Below, piece after piece: positions 45,863 to 57,218 of a stretch of 64,000 nucleotides of DNA. The translations under genes were made by a program, and so were the position numbers. Numbering within the stretch: the stretch's first letter is position 1; every line of letters starts with the position of its first letter. The notes beneath the pieces are model-generated. The model ran no database searches and was not told where the DNA came from. It was given only the letters and a program-made list of their open reading frames with translations. The stretch comes from Sciurus carolinensis (taxonomy: Eukaryota > Chordata > Mammalia > Rodentia > Sciuridae), in contig NC_062232.1 in NCBI RefSeq assembly GCF_902686445.1, positions 92,242,932-92,306,931 of the forward strand. The letters run 5' to 3'.

Positions 45863-45868
45863 AATAAA
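45863..45868 (+). promoter_or_regulatory. PAK3: Proximal poly(A) signal AATAAA
   Basis: A canonical AATAAA lies 47 bases after the PAK3 stop codon, followed by a G/T-rich stretch near 45908-45925. If used it would give a transcript with a 3'UTR of under 100 bases. The motif is certain; its use is inferred. Confidence 0.45.
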
Positions 45869-46254
45869 CTCTGCTGCAGGAAAGATGAAAGAAAAGACAG
45901 TCAAATGGGGTGGGGGTTCTTTAACTTTCAAATGAATAGAAACTTCTTATAAGCCTTTTTCCTACTCCCTCAGATTATGTAATTTATTTGTAAGCCTGAA
46001 TCGCAGCCCAAACAGGGCAGCAATGTCGAAGTGGCCATCAAGTGGTCACTTCCACCGTGAAGCGAAAGAGCCAGTAGTGAATCCCCTCATTTTGTGCATT
46101 TTCTTTGAAGAAAAAGATTTCTCAAAGATGCACATTCCCTCTTCATAGTGTTGTGTTTGTTTTTAAGTTAGAGAGTAGTCCCTCTTACATTCAAACCTCC
46201 TTCAAAACCCCTTACCTAATGTGATGTTTTTCACTTGCATTGTCATTAGATGTC

Positions 46255-46357
46255 CAGAAAAAAAACTGTCAAAATGTTTTTCTAAAAAAAGAAAGCAAAA
46301 AATGCAAAGCAAAAAAACAAAAACAAAACAAAAAAACAACAAACAAAAAAAAAATAG
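46255..46357 (+). repeat. A-rich low-complexity tract in 3'UTR
   Basis: Runs of A with single C and G interruptions. It explains the Lys-rich chance ORF here and could mislead oligo(dT) priming. Confidence 0.85.
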
Positions 46358-48652
46358 AGCAAGTACTGTGTGAACATGTGGAAGTCCATGCCCTAATAGA
46401 GTTGCAATTTTTTATTCTTCTTCTATAGTGGTGGCTTGGTTTGTGTACCTATTTTTCTGCATTTGTATTGGAAAAGGTTTCTTTTAAGACATTTTCCAAA
46501 AGCAGAGAGGAGTACGCGTTTTCAGGAAGGGCTTTTAATTACTGTATACCTAAAAAAAGCAGAATTGGTGAAATCCTGTCATTTTCACAACAATGCTTAA
46601 GAGGTAGTCTATGTGTCACATAAACCAGCTTGTTAGATTTCATACCAGAAAAAGGACATGAAACTGTGACGTCCTATTGGGTGAGTCCAGGTCCTGAACC
46701 TAGAAAATCCCGATAGAAGAAACCATACTCAAACAAAGATGAAACTTTCTCTGAGAGCCAAAAGGAAAACAAGATATGTGCATGATACTGAAATCCTTCT
46801 TGGACATTGAGTAAACAAAGGTAAAGATACCTAATTTATCCTCTCTTGTGCTTTGTGGAACATTTACACTGTAAAATAGGCACATCAGGAGGAAATAGAT
46901 TCATCCAACATTTCTTTATGATAACATGATTTATTTTGGCAATTTATAACACTTTAGAAAAAAATTCAAAAAGATTTGGAGAACAGAGAGGCAGTAAGCT
47001 TTCAACTCCATAAGAAATGGGAGGTCAGTGAAAGCTGCATCCCAATCAACATTTGGCTCTAAGTACTTGTTCCTATTTTCCCTGTGTGCCCTGTGTGTCA
47101 CCAATTTCTGTTTCAGGCTCTGAAATATATATAGTTCTCTGGGCTTTTGAATTTCAAAAGTATGTTCATAAAAATCTTGCAATTCCCCAGTGAAAATAAT
47201 TTTGCTTTGCAGTTATATATCCCAAGAAATAACCGTTCAACTGAATTCCTTTTGTGACTTGGTAAAATACCAAAAGTTGACAGTAATTTCACCGTGTATC
47301 TAGTGATTAAAATTTCAACACTTAGTACTTCCTGAATCTTCTGAAAGTAGAAAAATGTCTGGAAGGTATCTGCATAGAAAAGGATATGCTTCTCTTTTGA
47401 GTGTATTAGCAGTTTTATAAATTCTGGAAAGTTGTTTCTCTAAGCCTTTGAAAAGCTAACACTCTTGTGTTGTAGGAGGCTTCATAATTTGTAAGTATAT
47501 AAGGAATCTGAATAGAACCTATCATCTACATTCACCCAGAGGGGAAAAGAGATCAATGACCATAGGCCTCTCTCCTTCTCTGTAAGGTACATCTTTCCAT
47601 CTAACCATGTATCCATCCATTCCTTAAAATGAAAGCACTTTCGTTAGAGTTTCTGCTAACCATATAGTGTACATGTTTATGTTTAGAAGATAACACCACT
47701 GATGGATTTCCTATTTTCCTACTGTTGTTTTCTTTGACTACAAAATTTGGGAGGTGCTTGATCCTCTTGCTTCCCCCCCGCAAAAAAAAAAAGGTCCACA
47801 GTGGGATAAAACAACAAATGTGGAAAAAAGCTCAAATGGAATTATTAATTTGAAGCATATTGTGTTATACTTTGCAAAGAGGTATCTGGGCCTAAAGTTT
47901 TTAATGCCACACTGTTCTAGTATGAGAGAGGCCTTAATTTTGATTTTATTTAAAATTAAGTTTTTTGTTCACTCATAGTGCCAGGTAATTCAATGAAGTA
48001 CCTGGGGTGCAAAGAGAATTCATTACCTTGATGACTATGCCCTGCCGGTAGAAAGGGCTGAAAACCTGGTTGGGAAACCCTCATAATCAGGTAGCATCCC
48101 TTATATGTTGTAAAGGCCCTTTTTTTTGTTATTGTGAAGACCCTGGAGCAGTGATCCTTCAGATCACTGTAGGCAGAGAAATGGCTGCTCTTTATACTTT
48201 CAGTTCAGCATCTTAACAATGAGGAGTCAAGTACTTTTTACCATCACTTTGTACCAAGACTTGATGATATCACATCCCAGTAGGCATTACTCTTACAAAT
48301 TTAAATCTATGTAAATTTCAAGTGAGAAAAGCTTCTAAAACCCTTTCATTGTGTTGGGGCATTTTGTATATTTCTTATAAGTATTAAAGAGAAGCTGTTT
48401 CTCGTGCCAAAATGCTACCGAAGGATTCACATTTGGTACACTTGAACTTGGACTCCAGATGGTTGATAGTTTATTCCCTTTCCCTGGATTTTTTTTCACT
48501 CATCTCGACATAGGTGAGTCTATCCAGATCTTTAATGTTGCTAGTGTGCCCTGAGATAGTGAGGGCACATTATCGAATGTTGATTCCAAAATGTCCTGAT
48601 AGAGGAATAGGGCAGTGGGAAAGTCAGGGAAGGGTGAGAAGCACAGTAGAGA

Positions 48653-48661
48653 TTATTTATT
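48653..48661 (+). promoter_or_regulatory. AU-rich element nonamer TTATTTATT
   Basis: Matches the AU-rich nonamer TTATTTA(T/A)(T/A) that can bind mRNA-stability proteins such as ELAV and TTP. A single copy, so the effect may be small. Confidence 0.35.
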
Positions 48662-48806
48662 TAAGAAAGAAAAGAACATTAATGTTGTAGCAAGGATCCG
48701 GTGCGTTGTCATAATCCCATGAGGATTTTGGGATGACACAATCCCCTCAAATCAGTCACCATGTTGGGTAATGACTTCGTTCTTGCTGATCTCGTCTATG
48801 TGTCAT

Positions 48807-48814
48807 TGTAAATA
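48807..48814 (+). promoter_or_regulatory. Pumilio response element TGTAAATA
   Basis: Exact match to the Pumilio consensus TGTANATA inside the inferred 3'UTR. Binding is inferred from the motif only. Confidence 0.4.
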
Positions 48815-49099
48815 TTTGTGCGTCCACGTTCCATTTTGGCTACTGGATGGCCAAGTCATGTGAAAAGATTTAACTCAAGTATTTATTGTTTAATTGTGTT
48901 ACTCAGATTTCTTTCAGGCTCGTGAATTGCACCCCCATTTTTTAGTTTAAACACCTGATCCTCACATCTATCCCTCCCCTGTGAAGCACATTCCATTGCT
49001 AAAAGAAAAAGAAATACAAAATTGCTTCCTGTTGTCTGTAAACTGTTTTGATAGTTTGAGATGTTTGTCTATAAAGGATATTTCTCAGCTCAAAGATCA

Positions 49100-49107
49100 T
49101 GTAAATA
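49100..49107 (+). promoter_or_regulatory. Second Pumilio response element TGTAAATA
   Basis: A second exact TGTANATA match, about 290 bases after the first. Paired sites are common in Pumilio targets, but this 8-base motif also arises by chance. Confidence 0.4.
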
Positions 49108-49350
49108 ATTATATTCCTTTGCTGAATGGGTTGTTTATTTCTAATGAGGCTGCCAGTTCTCAGAGAAATTCTATAAAATCACTTTTACATAACATAAACA
49201 GGGATTACAACTACGTAAAACTAAGTGTGCATATGGACAAAGACTGGGAACACAGATAATTGAAATCAGTTGTGTTAGGGTGGTGGGATTATGTGAATTT
49301 TTTTCTTTTTGCAGTTTTCTTTGATGTTGTTATAATATTACTTTATAATG

Positions 49351-49356
49351 AATAAA
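49351..49356 (+). promoter_or_regulatory. PAK3: Internal poly(A) signal AATAAA
   Basis: An AATAAA in the middle of the inferred 3'UTR, preceded by a T-rich upstream region. A possible intermediate cleavage site; usage is unknown. Confidence 0.35.
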
Positions 49357-50924
49357 CATCAGAAAGGGAACTATAGAAACATAGAAAAGATGCCAGAAGC
49401 AGAGGCCTTCTGGCCAGAGCCCAGAGCATGCAGGGCACAGATATTTGCTAGTTACAATTATTCCATAGGCTTTATTACTTGCCTGGGTGCTGAGGTTGGC
49501 ACACGCTCAGGTATGGCACGTGCTTTCTTAGGAGACTATTATCTAAGTCCAAACTAGGGAGAGGTCACTACTAGAACTCCAAATACATTGTTCTGCTTTA
49601 AAACAGGCTACCCTCTGCTTTGGTATGGCATCCAGGTGTCTACTTTGGTTACTTTAAATTGGAGGGGTGACCATTTGATTACCCCCTTGATGTTTCCAGC
49701 ACCAACATTCTGGATCATTTTAACAGATTTTCAGATTGAATTTTGGAGGAATAAAAGGATAAAATCCCCAGCTCTCACCATTTCCTTGTCCAATAAGATC
49801 TTATGTCATCCAAGTAGGATTCTTCTTTTAGTGACCAGTAGGCAAGTCCCAATGATTTCAAAAAAGAAGTTATGACTTGCAATTAAAAGCTGTCTCTGAA
49901 ATCATGCAGACAAATATTTAGGATTGTCTCTACCTGTTGACATTCAGTTACACTCATTCCTGTTAGTTTTGGCTTGGAGTGGTCTCCATGTGCTTTTGTA
50001 TGGATTAATTATAGGTTATATGCAGTAATTGTGGTTTTAAGAGAAAAGGAGACCATCTACCAAAAGAGAAATTTCCTTCCAACTCATAAAAAATTTTTAG
50101 GTGAGGACTTAAATAATGAGGTAGTGACCTCGAATATGTTACTCACTTTCATCAGAAACAGACCCTGTACTTTGAAAACTCATAGGCTTTCCATTAGCCA
50201 TTGTCAATGTAAAGTACTTTATGGAGGTGTTTACCTTGCCATCCCCAGTTGAATCTCCTGGTCCTTTTCTGAGCTACTTGCAGTTAATATTCAGTTAAAC
50301 AAAGGCACAGCCAGTGGTGCAAGCATCTCCCAGTCTCTGAGCAAGAGGATGGAAATTCAGCATTTGTAAACTGACAGTCTAATAGGCCTGGGATTTTGAG
50401 TGACCTTTACACATGATTCTGAACATATATTTGCATGTGGATTGGGAAGGAAATAAATGGGACTTTGGAAATAATGGAAATATTTTTCTTATGAAAGAGT
50501 TTTCATAAAAAATTTATTTCTACTATAATCTTTCAGTTGGTTAGCTTTTATTTTTCACTCCTTTTCTGATTTACACTCCTTTAGTGACCAAGTGAATCTA
50601 ACCGAACTTCTCATGCATTGGGAATGTCTGTTTAATATTAAGTAGTATGTAATTGAATCTGCAAATGCGGGAACTGAGATGCCACCTCCACGTGCACACC
50701 TCTGCATATAAGTATACTATACAACTTGTAGCATTTACTGTCACTTAATTTGGTTGAACTTGAAAGATAAATCTGTAGAATCTAGTTAGTGCCATCAGTC
50801 TCCTTTGGAAGCTGCCATCAGGTGAATGTTATCCCATAATACCAACAGGAAGACAGGAACCATGTTCACCTGATTTAGTACCTAAGAGGAAATTGACAGC
50901 AATTCTAGAGAATGAGTTAGATGT

Positions 50925-51110
50925 AGTGAGAGGAATTCTAGCCTAGGAAGGAGGAGACCTGAATTCTAATATGGGCTTTGTTATTAACCTGCAGTGTGAC
51001 CCTGGGCAAGTCACTTAACCTTTCCATGACTGTTTTCTCCTCTGTAAAATAAGGGTGTTGGACTAGCTGCTCTCCAGAGTCTTTCCAAAAGCTCTAACAT
51101 CCTGTCGTAT
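50925..51110 (+). repeat. MIR-like SINE in 3'UTR
   Basis: GTGTGACCCTGGGCAAGTCA, CTTAACCTTTCCATGACTG and GGACTAGCTGCTCTCCAGAG follow the old MIR layout. It is the only clear dispersed repeat in the inferred 3'UTR. Confidence 0.75.
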
Positions 51111-52339
51111 AATAGGTTGCCTTGCACATTCAATCTTGCAACGTGATGGCAGATATCACATGCCTAAACCTAGATCTCTCATATTGCAGTTCAATGTAAG
51201 ATGGAAAAACTCAAATTAATAATACCAGAGACTGTTGATAAAACTTGTGGCAGCCTTCCATTCACAATTGTTTTATTTTGTTTTTGTTTTAATGTCCTTC
51301 CTCTGGTGTTCCCAGTTTTCATTTTCCGTACACTCTGTATGTAAAGTCTGGTATTCATTAAGTTGTGGCCAGTATTTGCTACTAGAGCAGAAATACTCTG
51401 TTGCATTTGCTGGAATAGAACTGTATTTGGGCCTCTCCTTTCCTATGAAGCAGTGCTGGGCCTTATAAATTCCAAAGTGGCACAAGATGGCAGACCCTGT
51501 GCAAAATAATGGTTGAGACTACAAAGAAGGGACCTAAACACTTGTAAGATGCAGAAAGAGGGAAATGAAGAAGTAATTGCATGCTTTCAGCATTAAGAAA
51601 TGTTGACAGATTTACTTGTTGGAAACCAAAGATAACGTTTCTGATGACAACTCTCACAGGGATTGGCCAGTTGTATGAGTATGCTGCTGGGAAAAGGGTA
51701 AACTAGAAGTTAATTAGTGGATGGTCCCACTTGCCTACCTACAGCAGAGTGCCAACAAGTCTTGAGTGCGAAATTCAAGTTCAATGTGTGTGCTTTGTGT
51801 GGTGTGCTTTATGGACCCGCATATACTATATTCATTAATGATAATAAGATGTTTCACAGAATCCAATGACCATTAATGGGTTGAGTTTAAAATCTCAATA
51901 TATCAGCCAGTAGGAGCCAGATCATAAGGATACTGATGTCTACTGGTATTATGCTCATAACATCCAGTAAAATAAGTTGAGGAGGATCTACATTTTCACT
52001 GTTTATCAAATTGTATCTCATTTGGTTGTGCATTACTTTTGTCAAAATGTGTTATCTGTAAACCCATGTGTAGTGAATTTCTTCTGTAACTTTGGATTAA
52101 AGGTATTTATGGTCTTTTGTTTGTTTGATTTTTAAGTAAGTTATTTCTTTTGTAGACTTGCTGATGGTATGGTTCCATCCTTCTGGCCTCAGCATCTGAT
52201 CTTTTAACAATTTTTTTGTTTCCAATATTGTTATTTTACATTGTGGTTGAAGCAATAGAAAATTGAAATATGGATTGTGCATGACTGTGTCTTGAGTGTA
52301 AAAATATTGCAGTTTGAAACTTGGACCTAAAGTATTGCA

Positions 52340-52345
52340 AATAAA
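52340..52345 (+). promoter_or_regulatory. PAK3: Distal poly(A) signal AATAAA (first of two)
   Basis: An AATAAA near the end of the repeat-poor block, followed by GTGCTGATGCTTTTCTCTTC-type G/T-rich sequence. It is a candidate distal end about 6.5 kb after the stop. Confidence 0.4.
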
Positions 52346-52656
52346 AACGACAAACATCAATGTGCTGATGCTTTTCTCTTCTGTCACCTTCATACCCTCC
52401 CTCCTGGCATTTGGCCATTTTATATATTGCACAGGTTAGACGACTGCACTGTCTCAGATGTTTGGAGGTGACAAAATGCCCAGTCATGTGAGCAATACAG
52501 AAAATGCCCTGCAGATTCTGTCACTGAATAACTGAGTCTCCATCTGTCTACAACATGGAAAAGCTCAAAGAAGCGCATGTGTACATTCAATGTAGGACAA
52601 AAGTCTAGTAGATTCCAACAGTATATGAAGGAAAAACACTAAGAGACGTCACATGC

Positions 52657-52662
52657 AATAAA
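52657..52662 (+). promoter_or_regulatory. PAK3: Distal poly(A) signal AATAAA (preferred 3' end)
   Basis: An AATAAA followed at once by T- and G/T-rich sequence (TTTGATTTTGATC, then CTTTCTGTTTGG). It is the last signal before the first young SINE downstream (52834), so it is the best candidate for the end of the long PAK3 mRNA. Confidence 0.5.
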
Positions 52663-52833
52663 TCATTTGATTTTGATCATCTTTCTGTTTGGAAAATTCC
52701 GAACATATGAAGTCATGTTGTACAATGTTTAGTTTTTGCCTTGTATTTCGTATCAAGGTCTGCAGGACACAGATTAAATTACAAACCTACATTACTAAGA
52801 ACCTTCATTCACTTGTTCCTTAGAATGCACTTA

Positions 52834-53015
52834 TTGATCCCAGCACTGAGGCTGAGGCAGGAAGATCCCAAGTTCAAAGCTAGCCTCAGCAATTTAGTGA
52901 GGCCCTAAGAAACTTCGTGAGACCTGTGTCAAAATAAAATACGAAAAGGGCTGGGGATGTGATTGGTGGTTAAGTATTCCTGGGTTCAATCCCTGGTACC
53001 CGCACCCCAAAAAAG
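52834..53015 (+). repeat. B1-dID SINE, 5'-truncated
   Basis: GATCCCAGCACTGAGGCTGA, AAGTTCAAAGCTAGCCTCAG, GGGCTGGGGATGTGATTGGT and TTCAATCCCTGGTACCCGCA. First young SINE after the PAK3 3'UTR. Confidence 0.93.
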
Positions 53016-53019
53016 ATCT

Positions 53020-55210
53020 TTTTGAGCTCCTATTATCTGTCAGGTACTGTGGACGTTTCTGCTAAAGGTAGCATTTCCTTTCAAAATCATCTCTAAAGGT
53101 GACTAATTGACAGTGAATTAGAATCTCAAAAGTTAGCTTCTGGTCAAGTTCTCTACTGCCAGTGTGCACAATGACTGCATTCCCTCTGCTACTGTTAGCC
53201 TTGCATCTTTCTAACCTTCCCTGGCAACTTTCCTCCAACTATTTTTCTCTTCCTAAGAAATGAACCAGAAATAATTTTTGTGGGTTAGCAAAGTACCAGT
53301 ATCTTCCATCAAAAAATAAAATTTAAAAGGCTTTTCCACTTACCACAAAAACTTGGAAATACTGAGTCCAAGCAATAATAAATAGATTGTTCCACAGCTT
53401 AGCCCTACTAGCTTGATTGCTGAAACTAGTCATGTTCAAGTCCCTTACCACCTACTGATGTGGGGAGGAGCTAACACCTGAGGTGCACCACAATTTATGA
53501 TTTTTCTACACATTCTGTGGGGCCTAAGCCCCAAAATACTTGATTGGCATCTGTTGGCTTCTGACACACCCATATTAAGCACTACTGTTAACAGTGCCCT
53601 TTGTTAATCCTATACTAGTATCACTGTCCAATTATTCCTTACTTGCCACTGTTTATCTGTATCCATAATATTTCCCCCAGTTCCTGGGGCTAATAGAACT
53701 CTGGATAAGGCACTGGGGTGACTCATTCACTTGCAGTTTCATAGCAGGTTACTTTTCCATATCAGATAGCAGAAGTCCTTTCATGGAATTCAAACAATTT
53801 TGCTGCATCTTTGGGCCTCTTTTTGGGAGTGCTTTTTCAGTTTTCCTTATCACTGAACCAGGCCCCTTCTTGGACCTTGTCAGGTCAACCTCTGCATATC
53901 CCAGGACCTTTTGGGCCCACTGCCTCCATTAGATGTTAACCCACAGCTTTTGCTATTGCCAGTGCTTTACACGCTTTCTGTGTTCTTCCAACCAGCCAGT
54001 CTTGGAATAAAAAGGAAGTTGGCGGTTTGACCCCATTATACATGTACTTGAATATTTTACCTAAAATATCACGTTCCTATTTTTTAGAGGCATATATTCA
54101 CATGAACCAAGAAGAGGAAACAGGTAAAAAGAAAATGAGAGCTCAGTTCTTACGAATACATGTCATTCTACAATTATCTCAACATAATTTGCAATAAGAA
54201 AAGCAATGGACTGTGATAACCTCCCTCTTGACATTTCAGAGGTCAAGACAACAAAATGAGATATAGGCTGGATATCATGTCCAGCCCACTTGCACTCCCA
54301 ACTCCCAATTACCTTGTTATCAAGGACTTCCCTACTGATTTAATTTCACCTGTCACTTGTCCCATGCACCTTAGGTAGTAGGACTTACTCTTTCTCTTCA
54401 GGCATTTCTAAGGTCTCATTGGGGAAGCAGAAAATTCAAATAGTACTGCTTATGAGTTCTTCCCTGTGGGTATGGATCAAGTTGCTCCTTTGCCTATAGT
54501 ATCACACAGAAATAAAAACTCATAATGAAAAACAACTCTTTATTTTACAACTTGTAAAACCAAATTGCTTTGAAGATACAGGAGAGCAATGCCATGTTCT
54601 CATAATGTTATACTACAGAATAAAGCTTTAGTCCATATGTCCTGAAACCCCACAGTAGACACAACTGAACAGCCCTGGCATATTTTCCACATTTTCTTTC
54701 TAAAATTCCTTGAACAGATATTAATAAATGGTCTTAAATTCCCTTTCACATTTAAATTGATTTAGCTGACACAATTCAGATATTTTTAAAAACATTTAAA
54801 TAATATACAGTTACTCCTTTAGCATTCAAGTAGAGAGCAGGAATTGCTGCAATAGTCCCCTGAGTAAAATCTTACTCCCTTGTGTTATTGGTCCATTATC
54901 ACCTTCAGCAGTGATTTTTGTTTTGATTTTGGATATATTGGGTTTGGTACACTATTTTTCACCTGAAGCAAAAGTGCATCTCTCATAAACTACTTTCAGG
55001 GTATTTCTATCATAAGACTTGATTGTGTTAAAGATAGTAATTATCCCCTTTAGTAATTTAGAGTCTTCTAACTATTTTAGATAAACACTATCTGGATTCT
55101 GTATGTTATCAATCTAACCAACACCAACATAGCTAACATCAAGATGATATAAACACCCCACAGTATGCAGGGTCATATTACCAAATCCTGAACAATGAAG
55201 GTTGTATCCT
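53020..55210 (-). other. Intergenic, unidentified; transcript-like 3' end on minus strand
   Basis: No repeat named. Read on the minus strand, 55020-54530 looks like a 3' end: an open stretch NTLKVVYERCTFASGEK, then later an AATAAA (54539-54544) followed by T-rich sequence. It might be part of a decayed processed pseudogene with the segment at 55.9-56.9 kb. I cannot name a parent gene. Confidence 0.25.
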
Positions 55211-55229
55211 CCTTATTAAGAGATAATAC

Positions 55230-55348
55230 TGATTACATGAATGGTGTGAATAGACATTGTGTACAACCATAGAAATGAAAAGTTGTACCCCAATTGTGTA
55301 CAATGAATCAAAATGTGTCTGTAAAAATAAAAATATTTTAATAAAAAA
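55230..55348 (+). repeat. LINE-1 3' tail, about 120 bases, with target duplication
   Basis: ATGAATGGTGTGAATAGACA to AAAATATTTTAATAAAAAAA, a very short 3'-end insertion. Exact duplication AGAGATAATAC at 55219-55229 and 55349-55359. Confidence 0.93.
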
Positions 55349-55364
55349 AGAGATAATACCGAAA

Positions 55365-55767
55365 GGTTCATACAAGAAGCAACATATGGAAAGGAGGAGG
55401 GAAGGATAAAATATCTTAAAGATATAGGGAAGATCAGTAGGGTAGAAGAAAGAAATCGAGTGGCAGAGTAGAGGGATGGGATGGGAAAGGGGAGGCAATG
55501 CAGAATGAATTCTTTAAAAAGCATGCTATACACATATGTAAATATACAACACACAAGTTCACCTTTAAGTATAAATAAAAATAACCAATCAAAAATAAAC
55601 AAATAGATGAGTGAAAGGAAGTCTAGCAGAATAGAGGAAGGAGAAGAGGAGAGGGGAGGGGAGGAAGGACAGGAGGGAAAGGGGAGATTATGAACTGAAA
55701 TCAAATTCCATGTATGTATGATTTTGTTGTGATGAACCCAACTGCTATGTATAAATATAATTCTGTA
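55365..55767 (+). repeat. LINE-1 3'UTR fragment
   Basis: Purine-rich GGAGGGGAGGAAGGACAGGA, then TTCCATGTATGTATGATTTT, GTTGTGATGAACCCAACTGC. Host sequence for the ID insertion that follows. Confidence 0.75.
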
Positions 55768-55859
55768 TTTTTTTTTTTTTTTTGCGGTACTGGGGATCAA
55801 ACTCAGGGCCTTGTGCTTGCGAGGTGAACACTCTACCAGCTGAGCTATCTCCCCAGCTC
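55768..55859 (-). repeat. Canonical rodent ID (BC1-type) SINE, young
   Basis: Reverse complement reads GAGCTGGGGAGATAGCTCAG, CTGGTAGAGTGTTCACCTCG, CAAGCACAAGGCCCTGAGTT, TGATCCCCAGTACCGC, then a pure A-tail. It lacks the AT-rich 3' block of the other IDs here and is closer to mouse and rat ID. Exact 12-base duplication TATAATTCTGTA at 55756-55767 and 55860-55871. The A box TAGCTCAGCTGG is intact. Confidence 0.93.
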
Positions 55860-55871
55860 TATAATTCTGTA

Positions 55872-56985
55872 ATTTAAAAAAGATAAAACAGATGAATTTT
55901 TCAATTCCATGGAAGATTCTACTTCCATGGCAAAGTTGTATGAATGACACTTGAACTGTCAGTTTACCAATGATACAGGCATGCACAGGCATATGATTTA
56001 ATATTATAGTAACCCATGGTACCAGGGTAGGTATCTGCAATCCAGAACATTTCCCTTTCAGAAGTGCTCATATAAAGAGCAAAGGCATCAATTCCAGGAT
56101 CACTGAAACCCTCTTTAATTACCTCCATGGTAAACTTGTTATCTTTACTAACAAAATAGGTTTTGAGCATTACTAACAACAACCTTAGCCCCTCTATCAA
56201 ATGATATGTCAAACTGGATTACTGCAGAGGTTATTAAAGAAACTAGGTCCTTGATGTCATTTTCACTAACATCTGTATTTTAAGGGGTGTGATGTGGGTT
56301 ATGCTGGGTCTACACACTCTCTACCACCCCTCTGGGAGCCATTGTTCCTCTGATGGAAAGGTGAGGTGCAGTACATAGTTGCAGTCTTAATGATCAATAG
56401 GATGCCATGTACCTATCTGAGTTCACATCTTTCCCAAATCTTCAGGTTTTCCACCAGCATTTCTTCTGCCATCTTTGCATCACAGTTGAAGAGACACCCC
56501 CACACACACACACTTCATAATGAATAATTTCCAGTCATGTTGATCTTTATTGTTGTGGTGCCATAGCTGATGTGGTACCTGCAGCTATGGGACCAAGGCC
56601 AAATACAAGTTTGGCTCCTTAGCCTCTAAGTTTCTGGGAATTAAAGGAATGAACTCTGCCTGGAGGGACACACTTTGCTAACAAACGTATGGATGGTAGT
56701 CTGGTTGCTTTCCTTTGATTTGCTATTGACTGGAGTATATTCTGTGGCTGTCTGTGTTAGGTCCAATCCACTTGCTCCCATATAGATGGGGAAGTCATTT
56801 GGGGCTCACGAGGGCCAAGGGGGAGCTTAATTCCTCAAAAGCACAACATCCCTTAATGCAGCTCCTGTCAACAAATACTAATAGTGTGATTGTGTTTGTT
56901 CCATTCAAGTTTATTGCAAAATTCCTTACAGATCAACCTGCATGTTTCTAATAATTTCCAATTTATTCTAGCATATTATATCAGG
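55872..56985 (-). pseudogene. Possible decayed pseudogene, parent unknown
   Basis: On the minus strand 56280-55960 reads almost open in two frames: [24 protein letters not shown] text, then after a frame change [20 protein letters not shown] and [20 protein letters not shown]. Upstream, near 56750-56650, ATEYTPVNSKSKESNQTTIH is open. The composition is less AT-rich than the flanks. I do not recognise the family, and chance open frames are a real alternative. Confidence 0.25.
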
Positions 56986-56998
56986 TTCCTAAATCTTT

Positions 56999-57205
56999 TT
57001 TTTAAAAAACCAGGGATTGAACTCAGAGGCACTCAACCACTGAGCCGAATTCCCACCCCTTTTTTGTATTTTATTTAGAGTCAGAGTCTCACTGAGTTAC
57101 TTCGAGCCTCTATAAGTTGCTGAGGCTGGCTTTGAACTTGGGATCCTCCTGCCTCAGCCTCCTGCGTCACTGGAATTACAGGCATGTGTCACAATGGCCA
57201 GCAGT
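56999..57205 (-). repeat. B1-dID SINE with exact 13-base target duplication
   Basis: ID half then B1 half in inverse. TTCCTAAATCTTT occurs at 56986-56998 and 57206-57218. Confidence 0.95.
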
Positions 57206-57218
57206 TTCCTAAATCTTT

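Larger units (their letters stand above)
45817..52680 (+). other. PAK3: PAK3 3'UTR (long form, about 6.9 kb, inferred)
   Basis: From the stop codon to about 52.68 kb I find no ID, B1-dID or L1 insertion, although these occur every few kb elsewhere. The only dispersed repeat seen is an ancient MIR-like one near 51.0 kb. Such depletion fits a transcribed, constrained 3'UTR on one long last exon. My recollection is that human PAK3 also has a terminal exon of several kilobases. Short open frames inside it have no family resemblance. The exact cleavage site is inferred from a poly(A) signal, not observed. Confidence 0.7.

Noticed and set aside
55768..55859. Possible tRNA gene on the minus strand
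   Set aside because: It has tRNA-like A and B boxes but an A-tail and target-site duplications, so it is an ID retroposon.
55216..56040. 274-codon minus-strand open frame, the longest in the window
   Set aside because: It crosses an L1 tail, an L1 3'UTR purine block and an ID SINE, with low-complexity Ser/Phe/Leu-rich text. The length comes from repeat composition.
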